This document shows, in pieces, positions 16,120 to 26,057 of a DNA stretch of 64,000 nt. The stretch is taken from NCBI GenBank assembly GCA_934454145.1, contig CAKSFT010000005.1, positions 164,528 to 228,527 of the forward strand. Reading direction: 5' to 3'. Source of the DNA: an uncultured Clostridia bacterium. Lineage in GTDB: Bacteria; Bacillota; Clostridia; UBA1381. The notes under the pieces are model-generated. The model made no database searches, was not told the origin of the DNA, and worked only from the letters and a program-made list of their open reading frames with translations. How positions within the stretch are numbered: the first letter of the stretch is position 1; the number at the start of each line of letters is the position of its first letter. Position numbers and translations under genes: made by a program.

Positions 16120-18210
16120 ATGTTTAAAACTTTTGAAACAACACTGGCGGGAAGGCCGCTGGTAATCGAAACAGGCAAAATGGCAATGCTTGCAAACGGC
16201 CACTGCCTTGTTCGCTATGGCGACACCGTTGTCATGGTCAATGTGACAGCCTCGCGCGCGCCCAGGGAAGGCATCGACTTTTTCCCTCTCAGCGTAGACT
16301 ATGAAGAAAAACTTTATTCCGTCGGCAAAATCCCGGGCGGTTATATAAAGCGCGAAGGCAAGCCTTCCGAAAAAGCAATCCTGACAAGCCGCGTAATCGA
16401 CAGACCAATCCGCCCTCTCTTCCCTTCGGATTTGAGAAACGACGTTTCTGTCGTTGCGACAGTGCTTTCTGTCGAACAGGACAACCCCCCGGAGGTTGCG
16501 GCAATGATTGGCACCTCCATTGCTCTTTCGATTTCCGACATACCGTGGTACGGCCCAATCGGCGGTGTATGGCTCGGTCTTGTTGACGGCGAATATGTCA
16601 TAAACCCGACTGTTTCGCAGCGTGAAAAATCACAGATGCTTGTCACCGTTGCCGGCACAAAGCAGAAGGTTGTCATGATTGAGGCAGGCGCAAACGAAGT
16701 TGAAGAATCCGTCATGATGGAAGGCATCAAATTTGCCCACAAGACAATCATCGAAATCTGCGGATTCATCGAAGGCATACAAAAAGAAATAGGCAAAGAA
16801 AAATTTGAATACGAAGCCCACACCCTAAACAAAGAACTTTGGGATGCAGTCAAAGAAATCGCATACGAAAAAATCCAGTATGCACTTGACACCGATGACA
16901 AAAATGTCCGTGACGAAAGAATGGGCGTAATCACAGACGAGCTGACAGAAAAGCTTTCGGAACAGTTCCCGACAATATCGGAAGAACTGGGAGAAATCCT
17001 TTATAAAATGCAAAAAGAAATCGTTCGTGCATGGCTCTATAACGGCAGACGTGTGGACGGCAGAGGGCTGAACGAAATCCGTCCCCTTTCGGCAGAGGTT
17101 GATTTGCTGCCGAGGACGCACGGCTCGGGTCTTTTCACAAGAGGTCAGACGCAGGTGCTTACCGTTGCGACGCTTGCTCCGCTTGCAGAAATGCAGAAAC
17201 TTGACGGCATCGACGAGGACGTCACAAAGAGATATATGCACCACTACAACTTCCCGTCATATTCTGTCGGCGAAACAAAGCCGTCAAGAGGTCCCGGAAG
17301 ACGTGAAATCGGTCACGGCGCACTTGCAGAACGTTCGCTTGTGCCTGTGCTCCCGACAGAAGACGAATTTCCGTATGCCATAAGAACCGTATCAGAAGTT
17401 TTAAGCTCAAACGGCTCGACATCACAGGGAAGTGTGTGCGGCTCGACGCTTGCCCTCATGGCTGCCGGCGTGCCGATTAAGGCGCCTGTTGCGGGCATTT
17501 CGTGCGGTCTTATCACCACAGACGAAGGCTTTACAACCATGGTTGACATACAAGGACTGGAAGATTTTTACGGCGAGATGGACTTCAAGGTTGCCGGCAC
17601 AAAGAAAGGCATCACATCAATCCAGGTCGACATCAAAAACGACGGTCTGCCTTATGAAGTAATCTGGGAAGCTCTGACAAAAACACGTGACGCCAGATAT
17701 CACATAATAGATGACGTACTCTTAAAGACAATCCCGGCAGTGCGCGACCATCTTTCTCCTTATGCGCCAAAGGTGAGCACAATGCACATCGACCCCGACA
17801 AGATTCGTGAAGTTATCGGCCAGGGCGGCAAGGTTATACAAAAAATCGTTGCCGACACAGGCGCAAAGATTGACATTGAGGACGACGGCACAATCCATAT
17901 TTTTGCACTGGATCAGGAATCGGGCGACAATGCAAGAAAAGCAATTGATCTCATAGTCAAAGAACCCGAAGTCGGGGAAATATATGACGGACTTGTAAAG
18001 ACAATCACAGCCTTCGGTGCATTTGTCGAGATTCTCCCGGGCAAAGACGGGCTTTGCCATATTTCAAAGCTTGCAAACAAGCACATAGAAAAAGTTGAAG
18101 ATGTGGTGAATGTGGGCGAAAGATTTATGGTCAAAGTCATGGATATCGACCCCAAGACAGGCAAAATCAGCCTTTCCCACAAAGACTTGCTCCCCAACGA
18201 ACAAGAATAA
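16120..18210 (+). CDS. pnp: polyribonucleotide nucleotidyltransferase (PNPase)
   Basis: This 696-residue protein starts after AAGGAGAGATTTT, close to the usual 700. It has an N-terminal RNase PH domain (about 1-215), a helical linker, and a second, catalytic RNase PH domain (about 300-530, with RTHGSGLFTRGQTQ and FSVGE-like motifs). A KH domain (about 550-610, IREVIGQGGKVIQKI) and an S1 domain (about 618-690, ITAFGAFVEILPGKDGLCHIS) follow. It is a trimeric phosphorolytic 3'-5' exoribonuclease of RNA turnover that can also add tails. The rpsO-pnp neighbourhood supports the assignment. Confidence 0.98.
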   Translation: MFKTFETTLAGRPLVIETGKMAMLANGHCLVRYGDTVVMVNVTASRAPREGIDFFPLSVDYEEKLYSVGKIPGGYIKREGKPSEKAILTSRVIDRPIRPLFPSDLRNDVSVVATVLSVEQDNPPEVAAMIGTSIALSISDIPWYGPIGGVWLGLVDGEYVINPTVSQREKSQMLVTVAGTKQKVVMIEAGANEVEESVMMEGIKFAHKTIIEICGFIEGIQKEIGKEKFEYEAHTLNKELWDAVKEIAYEKIQYALDTDDKNVRDERMGVITDELTEKLSEQFPTISEELGEILYKMQKEIVRAWLYNGRRVDGRGLNEIRPLSAEVDLLPRTHGSGLFTRGQTQVLTVATLAPLAEMQKLDGIDEDVTKRYMHHYNFPSYSVGETKPSRGPGRREIGHGALAERSLVPVLPTEDEFPYAIRTVSEVLSSNGSTSQGSVCGSTLALMAAGVPIKAPVAGISCGLITTDEGFTTMVDIQGLEDFYGEMDFKVAGTKKGITSIQVDIKNDGLPYEVIWEALTKTRDARYHIIDDVLLKTIPAVRDHLSPYAPKVSTMHIDPDKIREVIGQGGKVIQKIVADTGAKIDIEDDGTIHIFALDQESGDNARKAIDLIVKEPEVGEIYDGLVKTITAFGAFVEILPGKDGLCHISKLANKHIEKVEDVVNVGERFMVKVMDIDPKTGKISLSHKDLLPNEQE

Positions 18211-18250
18211 GATATTTATGCCGCCCGGAAAAATACGTAAGATGCGGTAA

Positions 18251-18296
18251 AAAAAAGATTCCCGGTTCGGCATTATACCGACGGGAATCTTTTTAT
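18251..18296 (+). terminator. intrinsic terminator after pnp
   Basis: AAAAAGATTCCCG pairs with CGGGAATCTTTTT around a loop that itself contains TCGG/CCGA. It is followed by a T-run on the plus strand and has A-rich symmetry on the other. Confidence 0.88.
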
Positions 18297-18330
18297 ATAT
18301 GACATTGGGACATGATTATTCCCCAAAAAA

Positions 18331-18546
18331 TAGGTAATTGTACAATGTAAATTTTACAATTAGCCACCGCATCTTTGCGGTAGTATTGGGGATGCCAACC
18401 CCTGATTGGTAATCAAAAATGACGACATGTGCGTCATTTTTGGCTGAAACAAAAAGTTTCAACCTTTCGTAAAGCTAAAATCAGATGGAACTTTTTATTT
18501 CGCCCCAAGAATTTTAATTGGAAAACGTTAGTTTTACAATTACCTA
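18331..18546. repeat. 216-bp MITE-like segment with 12-bp perfect terminal inverted repeats
   Basis: TAGGTAATTGTA at 18331 is the exact reverse complement of TACAATTACCTA at 18535-18546, and each end carries a full copy of the dispersed palindromic family (18331-18364 and 18515-18546). The interior has no gene but a row of short hairpins: CCGC/GCGG near 18366, GGGG/CCCC near 18389, AAAAATGACG/CGTCATTTTT at 18416-18441, and GAAAC/GTTTC near 18446. Six A residues flank both sides, which could be a target duplication. A non-autonomous element or a structured leader of the GH106-like gene are the two readings. Confidence 0.5.
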
Positions 18547-18562
18547 AAAAAGGAGAACTCTT

Positions 18563-21500
18563 ATGAAACAAAACAAGACGCTTGATATGAAACTTTTTGA
18601 AAATCCGCCAAAAGAATTTCGCGCCGCACCGTTTTGGGCATGGAATGATGTTCTTTCTCCCGATACTCTGCAAGAGCAGATAAAACACTTCAAGGAAATG
18701 GGGTTCGGCGGTTTTCATATTCACGCACGTTCCGGGCTTGCCACCCCATATCTCAAAGAAGATTTTATGGATATGGTTTTGCTCTGCAACAAAACCGCCG
18801 GGGAATGTGATATGCTTACATACCTTTATGATGAGGACAGGTGGCCGTCGGGTTTTGCCGGCGGATATGTCACAAAAAATCCGCGTTATCGTGCCAGAAA
18901 ATTGCTCCTCACCCAAAAGCCGCTTGAATGTACCGACTCTGAAACCGCCGCTGAAACGGGAGAGCCGTGTTTCCTTGCGGCATATGATGTTGTGTTGGAC
19001 AAAGACGGATATCTGGACAGCTATTCGAAAATCGCCCCAGATTCTGACGCCTGCGGCAAAAAATGGTATGCTTATCTGACCGCCGACAAACCCGGCCCCA
19101 GATATAATAACCAAACCTATGTGGACACGCTTTCAAAAGAAGCAATCTCCGAATTTGTAAACATAACACATGAAACCTATAAAAAGCATCTCGGCAATGA
19201 ATTTGGCAAATCGGTAGTGTCGATTTTCACCGACGAACCGCATTTTTCCACACTGAACCGTTTTGGTTTTTCACAATCAACAGAAGATGTCACAATCCCG
19301 TGGAGCCCGAATATTGAAATGGATTTTGAGAAAAAATACGGCTTTGATATCCTCGCGCATCTCCCGGAACTGTTTTGGGAAAGCAAGAACAGCGAAAGTT
19401 TGCGTGTTCGTTATTGCTTCATTGATTTTATATCAGAACTTTTTGCGGAAAACTACAGCGGCACCATCGGCAAATGGTGTGCCGAAAACAATATTGCCAT
19501 GACAGGGCACCTTTTGGCGGAGGACAGTCTTTATGACCAAAGCATCAACATCGGCGATGCAATGCGCAATTATAAATATTTTTCCATCCCCGGCATTGAT
19601 ATGCTTGGCGCATTCCAAAACTTTTCCACGGCAAAACAGGCGCAATCGGTTGCGCGCCAATCCGGCAAGCCCGGCATAATGTCCGAGCTTTACGGGGTCA
19701 CAAACTGGGACTTTGACTTCCGTGGCCACAAATTCCACGGCGACTGGCAGGCGGCCCTCGGCGTAACGCTCCGCGTCCCCCACCTTTCGTGGTATTCCAT
19801 GCGCGGCGCCGCAAAACGCGACTATCCGGCAAGCATCTCATATCAGTCGCCATGGTACAAGGAATACAGTTATGTCGAGGACCATTTCGCACGGCTGAAC
19901 ACCGTGCTCACGCGCGGCAAGCCTGTTGTCCGTGTCGGTGTGATACACCCCGTGGAATCACTTTGGGGACATCTGGGTCCAAATGATTTGACGGGTGAGG
20001 CACAAAAGAAAATCGAAAAACGGTTTTCCGACATCACAAACTGGCTTTTGGAGGCGCTGATTGACTTTGACTATATAAATGAATCACTTCTTCCGGAGCA
20101 ATGCACCGATATTTCCGGGTTGCTTTCTGTGGGAGAGATGCAATATTCAACAGTGATTGTCCCGGCATGCGAAACACTGAGAAGCACCACAGTGTCAATC
20201 CTCATGCAATTTATAAATGCAGGCGGCAATGTAATCTATGCGGGGAATGCACCGTGCTTTACCGATGCCATCCCGGGCGGTTCTGCCACGGAGCTTTATT
20301 CCATGGCTGTACACTGCCCGTTTGACAAAGAACAAATTGTGACCCTGCTGGAAAAGGACAGAGATGTCAGCATACACACCGCATTAGGCAGCAGAGCCGA
20401 CAATTTTTTATACAACATGAAAAAGGATTTTGACTGTACATGGCTCTTCATCGCGCACAGCAAAGTATTGTCGCACAACTGGACAAGGGGCAGTGCATAC
20501 AATGTCCCCGACCCGGACAATGTTCTGATTACCATAAAAGGTGAGCACACGCCCGTCCTGTACGACACAATCACCGGCACGGCAAAGCCAATCCCCTACA
20601 AAACCGAGAACTGCAACACGATAATTGAATATACACTTTATGAACAGGACAGTCTGCTGATAAAGCTGGACAAATACACCGGCAAAAGCAGTCCTCTGCC
20701 TGCTGTGCCCCTCACAGTGTCAGATACGCTTTATCTTACCGAACCGGCACATTATACTCTTTCCGAACCGAATGTGTGCCTGCTTGACATTGCGGAATTT
20801 TCAATTGATGATGCCGAATTTGAGAAACAGGAGGAAATACTGCGTATAGATGCAAAGGTAAAAGCACAGCTCGGCTTTGCACATGATGACACCCAGCCAT
20901 GGGCAATCCATGAGAATCCTTCTAAACACAAGGTTTCCCTGAAGTTTAGGTTCAAAAGCAACATGAATATATCAGACGCAAAGCTTGCGCTTGAAAATGC
21001 AGAAACAGCACAAATAACATTAAACGGCGCGCCCGTTTCCAATTGTACAGACGGATATTTTGCCGACCACGCAATAAAAACCGTTTGTCTGCCGGGGATT
21101 TGCATCGGCGAAAACGAACTTATTGTTTCTTATCCGGTAAATGAGCGCAGCCACATTGAAGCGCTTTATATACTTGGGAATTTCGGCGTGGGTTTGTGCG
21201 GAATCCACAAAACTCTCTGTGCGCTCCCCGAAAGGCTTTCCTTCACTTCAATAACACACCAAAAGTTGCCGTTTTACGGCGCAAACATAACCTATAAAAC
21301 CAAAATCCGCACACCACATTGCAGTGCACAGATACGCCTGTCCGACTTTAAAGGCGCCGCAGTACGCCTTTTTGCGGACGGTGTTGACAAAGGCCTGTTT
21401 GCTTACTCGCCATACAAAATTACAATCGACGATTTGACGGAAGGCGAACACACACTGGAATTTACGTTTTACGGTAATCGATTCAACACCTTTGGATTCC

Positions 21501-21637
21501 TCCACAATTCCGACGGCGGTCTGTGGTGGTATGGCGAAAACGCCTGGTATTCAAAGGACGCCTCATGGTGCTATGAATACAGACTCAAAGAAACCGGAAT
21601 ACTTTCCGGCCCCGTTATAGAAATCACCAAACTGTAA
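18563..21637 (+). CDS. large glycoside hydrolase, GH106-like (alpha-L-rhamnosidase type)
   Basis: This 1024-residue protein starts after AAAAAAGGAGAACTCTT. The N-terminal half (about 15-480) resembles the TIM-barrel of GH106-type enzymes: FRAAPFWAWND, then MGFGGFHIHARSGL, YDEDRWPSGFAGG, FTDEPHF and MTGHLLAEDS, with acidic residues that could be catalytic. The C-terminal half is beta-sandwich rich with a galactose-binding-like region near 850-1000. There is no signal peptide, so it would act inside the cell on imported oligosaccharides. Removal of rhamnose from plant polysaccharide fragments is the family expectation; the exact substrate is not visible. It is a single-gene transcript closed by a strong hairpin. 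Confidence 0.75.
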   Translation: MKQNKTLDMKLFENPPKEFRAAPFWAWNDVLSPDTLQEQIKHFKEMGFGGFHIHARSGLATPYLKEDFMDMVLLCNKTAGECDMLTYLYDEDRWPSGFAGGYVTKNPRYRARKLLLTQKPLECTDSETAAETGEPCFLAAYDVVLDKDGYLDSYSKIAPDSDACGKKWYAYLTADKPGPRYNNQTYVDTLSKEAISEFVNITHETYKKHLGNEFGKSVVSIFTDEPHFSTLNRFGFSQSTEDVTIPWSPNIEMDFEKKYGFDILAHLPELFWESKNSESLRVRYCFIDFISELFAENYSGTIGKWCAENNIAMTGHLLAEDSLYDQSINIGDAMRNYKYFSIPGIDMLGAFQNFSTAKQAQSVARQSGKPGIMSELYGVTNWDFDFRGHKFHGDWQAALGVTLRVPHLSWYSMRGAAKRDYPASISYQSPWYKEYSYVEDHFARLNTVLTRGKPVVRVGVIHPVESLWGHLGPNDLTGEAQKKIEKRFSDITNWLLEALIDFDYINESLLPEQCTDISGLLSVGEMQYSTVIVPACETLRSTTVSILMQFINAGGNVIYAGNAPCFTDAIPGGSATELYSMAVHCPFDKEQIVTLLEKDRDVSIHTALGSRADNFLYNMKKDFDCTWLFIAHSKVLSHNWTRGSAYNVPDPDNVLITIKGEHTPVLYDTITGTAKPIPYKTENCNTIIEYTLYEQDSLLIKLDKYTGKSSPLPAVPLTVSDTLYLTEPAHYTLSEPNVCLLDIAEFSIDDAEFEKQEEILRIDAKVKAQLGFAHDDTQPWAIHENPSKHKVSLKFRFKSNMNISDAKLALENAETAQITLNGAPVSNCTDGYFADHAIKTVCLPGICIGENELIVSYPVNERSHIEALYILGNFGVGLCGIHKTLCALPERLSFTSITHQKLPFYGANITYKTKIRTPHCSAQIRLSDFKGAAVRLFADGVDKGLFAYSPYKITIDDLTEGEHTLEFTFYGNRFNTFGFLHNSDGGLWWYGENAWYSKDASWCYEYRLKETGILSGPVIEITKL

Positions 21638-21640
21638 AAA

Positions 21641-21684
21641 ATGAGCAGCAACACGAACTCATGTTGCTGCTCATTCTTTTCCTC
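21641..21684. terminator. terminator after the GH106-like gene
   Basis: Thirteen-bp perfect arms (ATGAGCAGCAACA / TGTTGCTGCTCAT) at 21641-21653 and 21662-21674 are followed by TCTTTTCCTC. The gene at 21740 is convergent, so it may serve both strands. Confidence 0.82.
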
Positions 21685-21739
21685 ATTTCTACCCTTTTTG
21701 CGCGGTTATTCATAATTTTCGGTGCGCTGTTATCCGCTT

Positions 21740-23416
21740 TTATTTTATAATTTTAAAATCACATACAGATGACATTTCTCTAAGGCTGTTCCAAATCATA
21801 ATCTTTGCGCGCGTATAGGGTTTGGTCGGAGTGAATGTAATTTCTCTGTTGGTTTCGCTATATTCACTCGATTGCTGCATCTCAACAAATTTATCGCCGT
21901 CATAAATAGCCAGGATAACGGTTTTGCCGGCAGGTATATTGCACGGTTTGACAACAATTTTGCCGTCATCTGAACGTTTTGCGCTTATGCCGTTGATGGT
22001 CGTAATACCCACATTGTTTAAATCATCTTTTCCGTCTCCTATTACCTCATCTTTCCAATCAGTTTTGCTTCCGATATAATAAACATTTTCTAACCCTGTG
22101 CATTCTGCAAATGCTTCCTGACCAATAATCAACACACTGTTCGGAATTGTTATGCTTCTTAATCTTGAGCACTTATAAAATGTACGATAACCAATCTCTA
22201 TCACACCGTCCGGAATTCTCACATTTATTAAGCTTGAGCATTCTGAAAACGCGCTGTCACCGATACTCACCACACTGTCGGGGATTGTTACGCTTATTAA
22301 GTTTGCGCAATCCGCAAACGCTCCGACAGAAATGCTTGTTACACCGTCCGGGATTGCAAAAAAGGCGCCTGATTTTTCTTTGGGGTAACGTATAATCTCT
22401 GTTTTTTCTTTGTTGTATAAAACGCCTCCTTCTGAGCAATAAGCGAGATTATCAGAATCAACATTTATGCTTGCTAAATCAAAACAATTATAAAATACTT
22501 CATCACCGATACTTGTAACGTTTTTTGGAATCCTTATGCTTTTTAAGCTGCTGCAGCCGAAAAACGCATGATTGCCGATACTTACTACACTGTCCGGAAT
22601 TGTTATGCTTTCTAAGTTCCTGCAACTGTCAAAGGCTCTGCCGGCAATGGTTTTTGTCCTCGGTTTTACAGTGCACGTACCGGATATACTCTGATTTGCC
22701 GCTATAAGGTGATTCTCTATATAGCACACATCCCACCCTGTATGTTCATAAAGATCATACAGACCGGTGTTTTGAAAAGCATTATCTCCTATGCTTGTCA
22801 CGCTGTCGGGAAGCGTTACGTCGGTTAGTTTTTTGCACCCGCTGAATGCAAAAGTATCAATTGATTCTACACCGTCTTGAATTGTAACTTTTATCAGTTC
22901 ATCACAGCCGGAAAAAGCCTTCTCGCCGATGCTTTTTACACTGCCCGGGATATTCACGCTTGTCAAAGCTTCGCAATTTACAAACGCATCCATGCCGATA
23001 CTTTCCACGCCGTCCGGGATATTCACGCTTGTCAGAGCTTTGCAATTTTCAAACGCACCCATACCAATACTTTTTACGCTGCTTGGAATAGTAACGCTTG
23101 TTATTTTATCGCACCAGAAAAATGCATTTTCGCCAATATTTGTCACACCGTCGGAAATCACAACCTTTTCAAGATAATTATCAATATTGCTGTTATTTCT
23201 CCACGGCGCAATAGAACCCTCTCTGCTATTTGCAGGGTAATTCGGCATATTACCATTGCCGATTATTGTAAGTGTTTTCGTGCTCTGGTAATATTCATAT
23301 CTCAGATATTGACCGCATGATCCGTCAATCGGCAGCTCTGTTTCCTCGGCGAATGACGGAAAAGCCGTACACAAAACCGCCATGAAAACTATAAATACCA
23401 AAAATCTCTTTTTCAT
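21740..23416 (-). CDS. secreted BspA-type leucine-rich-repeat (LRR_5) protein
   Basis: This 558-residue protein starts after GAGAGGGGTG and has a signal peptide (1-23, ending SFAE). From about residue 85 to 440 it is an array of some thirteen 23-residue LRR_5 units, with the recurring pattern SVTIPDSVxSIGxxAFxxCxxL. Such arrays are found on surface proteins that bind host or substrate molecules. The last 100 residues form a different beta-rich module without an SLH or sortase anchor. It lies 19 bp downstream of the LRR-SLH gene and is probably cotranscribed with it. Confidence 0.92.
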   Translation of the reverse strand: MKKRFLVFIVFMAVLCTAFPSFAEETELPIDGSCGQYLRYEYYQSTKTLTIIGNGNMPNYPANSREGSIAPWRNNSNIDNYLEKVVISDGVTNIGENAFFWCDKITSVTIPSSVKSIGMGAFENCKALTSVNIPDGVESIGMDAFVNCEALTSVNIPGSVKSIGEKAFSGCDELIKVTIQDGVESIDTFAFSGCKKLTDVTLPDSVTSIGDNAFQNTGLYDLYEHTGWDVCYIENHLIAANQSISGTCTVKPRTKTIAGRAFDSCRNLESITIPDSVVSIGNHAFFGCSSLKSIRIPKNVTSIGDEVFYNCFDLASINVDSDNLAYCSEGGVLYNKEKTEIIRYPKEKSGAFFAIPDGVTSISVGAFADCANLISVTIPDSVVSIGDSAFSECSSLINVRIPDGVIEIGYRTFYKCSRLRSITIPNSVLIIGQEAFAECTGLENVYYIGSKTDWKDEVIGDGKDDLNNVGITTINGISAKRSDDGKIVVKPCNIPAGKTVILAIYDGDKFVEMQQSSEYSETNREITFTPTKPYTRAKIMIWNSLREMSSVCDFKIIK

Positions 23417-23435
23417 TTTGCACCCCTCTCATATT

Positions 23436-25313
23436 TTAGTTATTGTTCAATTCATATGCAAATTTCCAAAACATTGTCGCCGTGTCTGCCCTCGACGGAG
23501 CAACCTTCGGATATATTGCATATTCATATCCGTTTACGGAATGAATAAACATAATATTCTCATCAAAGCACCATTCAACTGCAGTTTTCGCATAGTCCGA
23601 AATTTCAGAATAATCGTTATAACTGTCAAGCCCTGAGGAAATGTTGGATACATCAAGCCCCTTTGCCTGTGCATAACGGTAGAATATAGCGGCAATCTGT
23701 TCCCTTGTCACAGTGGCATTCGGCGAAAACGTCGCCGAACCGGTGCCGTTGAGAATACCGTTTGCCGCCGCCCATGCAACAGGCTTTTTATACCAGTCCT
23801 GCGTCAAATCGGTAAACTTGGAATCTCCGCTTGTTTCCGGGCTCCCGGCAAGGCGGTAAAACATAGTCGCAAACTGCGCCCTGGTAATTGTGCCGTCGGG
23901 TGTGAATGTGTCGGCACCTGTCCCCGTCATGATTCCGTTTTCCAGACAAAATTCAATCCCATTGTGATTCGGATCACCGTCCGCGCTCTTGATATCCTTG
24001 AATTTCTTGACGGCACAATTGTTTCCCTTTTCCTCACAGGTATATCTGTCGTCCGCGGCGGCAGTCGGTTCGCCTTTTTCGATTATTTCGCCGGTGTCTA
24101 TGAGAACGCATTTAAACCCGTTGTCCCTTGCATACTGTTCAGCCGCCGTGCCGCTATAGCACTTGATTACAAGGTTTTCGTTTCTCACATCATAATCATT
24201 CACATAATCCCAGCCGAAAGCGTGCATATCAATCTGCGTCACACTCCGTGGAATGGTAACTTCGTTCAGGTTGTTGCAGCGGAAAAATGCTGCCTCGCCG
24301 ATATGCTCAACACCTTCTGATATTGTGAGGTTTGAAAGGCTTTCACACCACGAAAAGGCGTTGTCGCCGATTTCCTTCACCGTGCCGGGGATTACAACAT
24401 TGTCAAGATTTTTACACCAATAAAAACCAAGCTTTGAAATTGATTTTAATGTTGACGGCAGTTTAACCGAAGTAATGTTTGACATGCCGAAGGCGTCAAC
24501 ACCCATAAGAGTTGTACCCTCACGGATTGCAATGTCCCCGACTGCCTCCCATTCGTGAATCTGTTTATTTTCTGTCGGGGCGGACGGGTCGGGGTTATCT
24601 ATCTCAACATAGCCTATTCTTATCCCGGCTACCAGGTATTGTCCGTGATACTGGATTCCGTCCACACGGTTTGCCGGGTCTTTGTCATATGCAGAGCCGT
24701 AGAATATTCTCTTTCCCATATATTCAAGGTTATTCGGCATTGTTATGTTTTTAAGTGCCTCACCGCTTATTGCCTCGGTGCCTATATATTTCACGCTGTC
24801 CGGGATAACAAGCGTTTCAAGCACGTCGCCGCAGTCGATTGCCCCGTCCTTTATTACTTCAAGCCCATCGTTTAATTTGAGATATTTTAAGTATCTTCCG
24901 TAAATCGCTCTGTTTCCGATTTCTTTTATCGTAGGCGGAAGCGTGATGCCGGAAATTTTTGTTGCACTTTCACGCAGTGCGCCGTCGCCTATCGCCGTAA
25001 CCGGGTGACCGTCTATTTCGGACGGAATATTAAGTTCAACCGTAAAATTCGGATCGGGGTCGTACCAGAATTTCGCCGAATAACTTGTAATCATTGCCGA
25101 GCCATCATCACGAATAGTATAAACCAATGATTCGAGCGAATCATTTTGCCGATACTCCTCCATATCGTCGGTTACAGCTGTTTTGCTCTGTTCGTTCCAT
25201 TCCTCTCCGTAATCCCAATCATAAATACTCCATGCATTCGCCATCGGGACATATGCCGCACTCAGCAGCATCGCCGCACTCAGTGCAGTACAAATAAGTT
25301 TTTTTACGTGCAT
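23436..25313 (-). CDS. surface protein with leucine-rich repeats and three SLH domains
   Basis: This 625-residue protein starts at the ATG 9 bases behind AAAGG; the 39-residue upstream extension is not hydrophobic and lacks a site. Its signal peptide is MHVKKLICTALSAAM... ending ANA. LRR_5-like units (about 90-395) include GIQYHGQYLVAG and the VTIPRSVTQIDMHAFGW unit. Three S-layer homology domains follow (about 430-625: GIMTGTGADTFTPDGTITRAQ, GILNGTGSATFSPNATVTREQ, and a diverged third). SLH domains anchor proteins non-covalently to secondary cell-wall polymer, so this protein is displayed on the cell surface. Confidence 0.93.
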   Translation of the reverse strand: MHVKKLICTALSAAMLLSAAYVPMANAWSIYDWDYGEEWNEQSKTAVTDDMEEYRQNDSLESLVYTIRDDGSAMITSYSAKFWYDPDPNFTVELNIPSEIDGHPVTAIGDGALRESATKISGITLPPTIKEIGNRAIYGRYLKYLKLNDGLEVIKDGAIDCGDVLETLVIPDSVKYIGTEAISGEALKNITMPNNLEYMGKRIFYGSAYDKDPANRVDGIQYHGQYLVAGIRIGYVEIDNPDPSAPTENKQIHEWEAVGDIAIREGTTLMGVDAFGMSNITSVKLPSTLKSISKLGFYWCKNLDNVVIPGTVKEIGDNAFSWCESLSNLTISEGVEHIGEAAFFRCNNLNEVTIPRSVTQIDMHAFGWDYVNDYDVRNENLVIKCYSGTAAEQYARDNGFKCVLIDTGEIIEKGEPTAAADDRYTCEEKGNNCAVKKFKDIKSADGDPNHNGIEFCLENGIMTGTGADTFTPDGTITRAQFATMFYRLAGSPETSGDSKFTDLTQDWYKKPVAWAAANGILNGTGSATFSPNATVTREQIAAIFYRYAQAKGLDVSNISSGLDSYNDYSEISDYAKTAVEWCFDENIMFIHSVNGYEYAIYPKVAPSRADTATMFWKFAYELNNN

Positions 25314-25386
25314 AATCATCAGCCTTTCTTTTTGGTTATTTTCAGATAAATGTATTTTATCATGATTTTTCCAAAAAGTAAATGCT

Positions 25387-25419
25387 ATTTCCTCATTTGG
25401 CATTGCCAAATGAGGAAAT
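25387..25419. terminator. perfect 15-bp inverted repeat
   Basis: ATTTCCTCATTTGGC (25387-25401) and its complement (25405-25419) surround a 3-base loop, with GTTTTT following on the plus strand. It lies between the decayed transporter and the LRR-SLH gene. It could end transcription arriving from the transporter side, or be a relic of an element end. Confidence 0.55.
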
Positions 25420-25494
25420 GTTTTTGACACACCAAAATTTGAAATGTGCAGCGACCTGATTTTTCATACATATGCCCCGCCTCGGCATATGTGG

Positions 25495-25853
25495 TCAGCG
25501 CCGCGGATTATTTTTTTTTGCCGCACGGAATGTCGCCTCGACCATTATCGTCATCAGGACAAAGAACACAAGAAGATATACCGGCATTATCGAAAAGCCG
25601 AAACGGTTGCCGGGAAGCCCGAATATCGACGGGACAAATGTTGAACCAACATAGGCACTTGCCATTTGTATCCCTATGATTGTGCCCGAATTTTCGGTGT
25701 CAAACTTGCCGGGCGTGGAGTGTATGATGCACGGATAAATCGGCGCACACCCAATTCGGCATGCATAACCGGCCAGCCCGCCCCCAAAAGCGAATCCGGC
25801 AACCCCAGACTGATAAACGCAATATAAATAAGTACAAGCAAAAACGAATACAT
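25495..25853 (-). pseudogene. MFS transporter reduced to its two ends
   Basis: The minus strand encodes a typical MFS N-terminus (MYSFLLVLIYIAFISLGLPD, first membrane helix) from 25853. After about 40 residues the frame breaks. In another frame the last membrane helices of the same kind of transporter follow (GTIIGIQMASAYVGSTF, then VYLLVFFVLMTI) to a TGA at 25495. Roughly 300 internal residues are missing, so this is an internal deletion with a frameshift. No function remains. A hairpin (ACATATGCC / GGCATATGT, 25468-25492) follows the stop. Confidence 0.8.
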
Positions 25854-26057
25854 TTTAACTCTCCTCCGCCGCAACAATTGTTATTTCAAAATTTTATGCC
25901 ATTATCATAGCATAAAAATATATAAAACGCAACCGGCAACTGTTGTTTTCTCACTACTTATACAAACGGCGGACGTAAAGCCTGTCGGATAAAACGGGAC
26001 AAATATCGGTTTTGCGTCAATCAACACCCGTTTTTTTTTGCATTGACAGTTGTTCAT

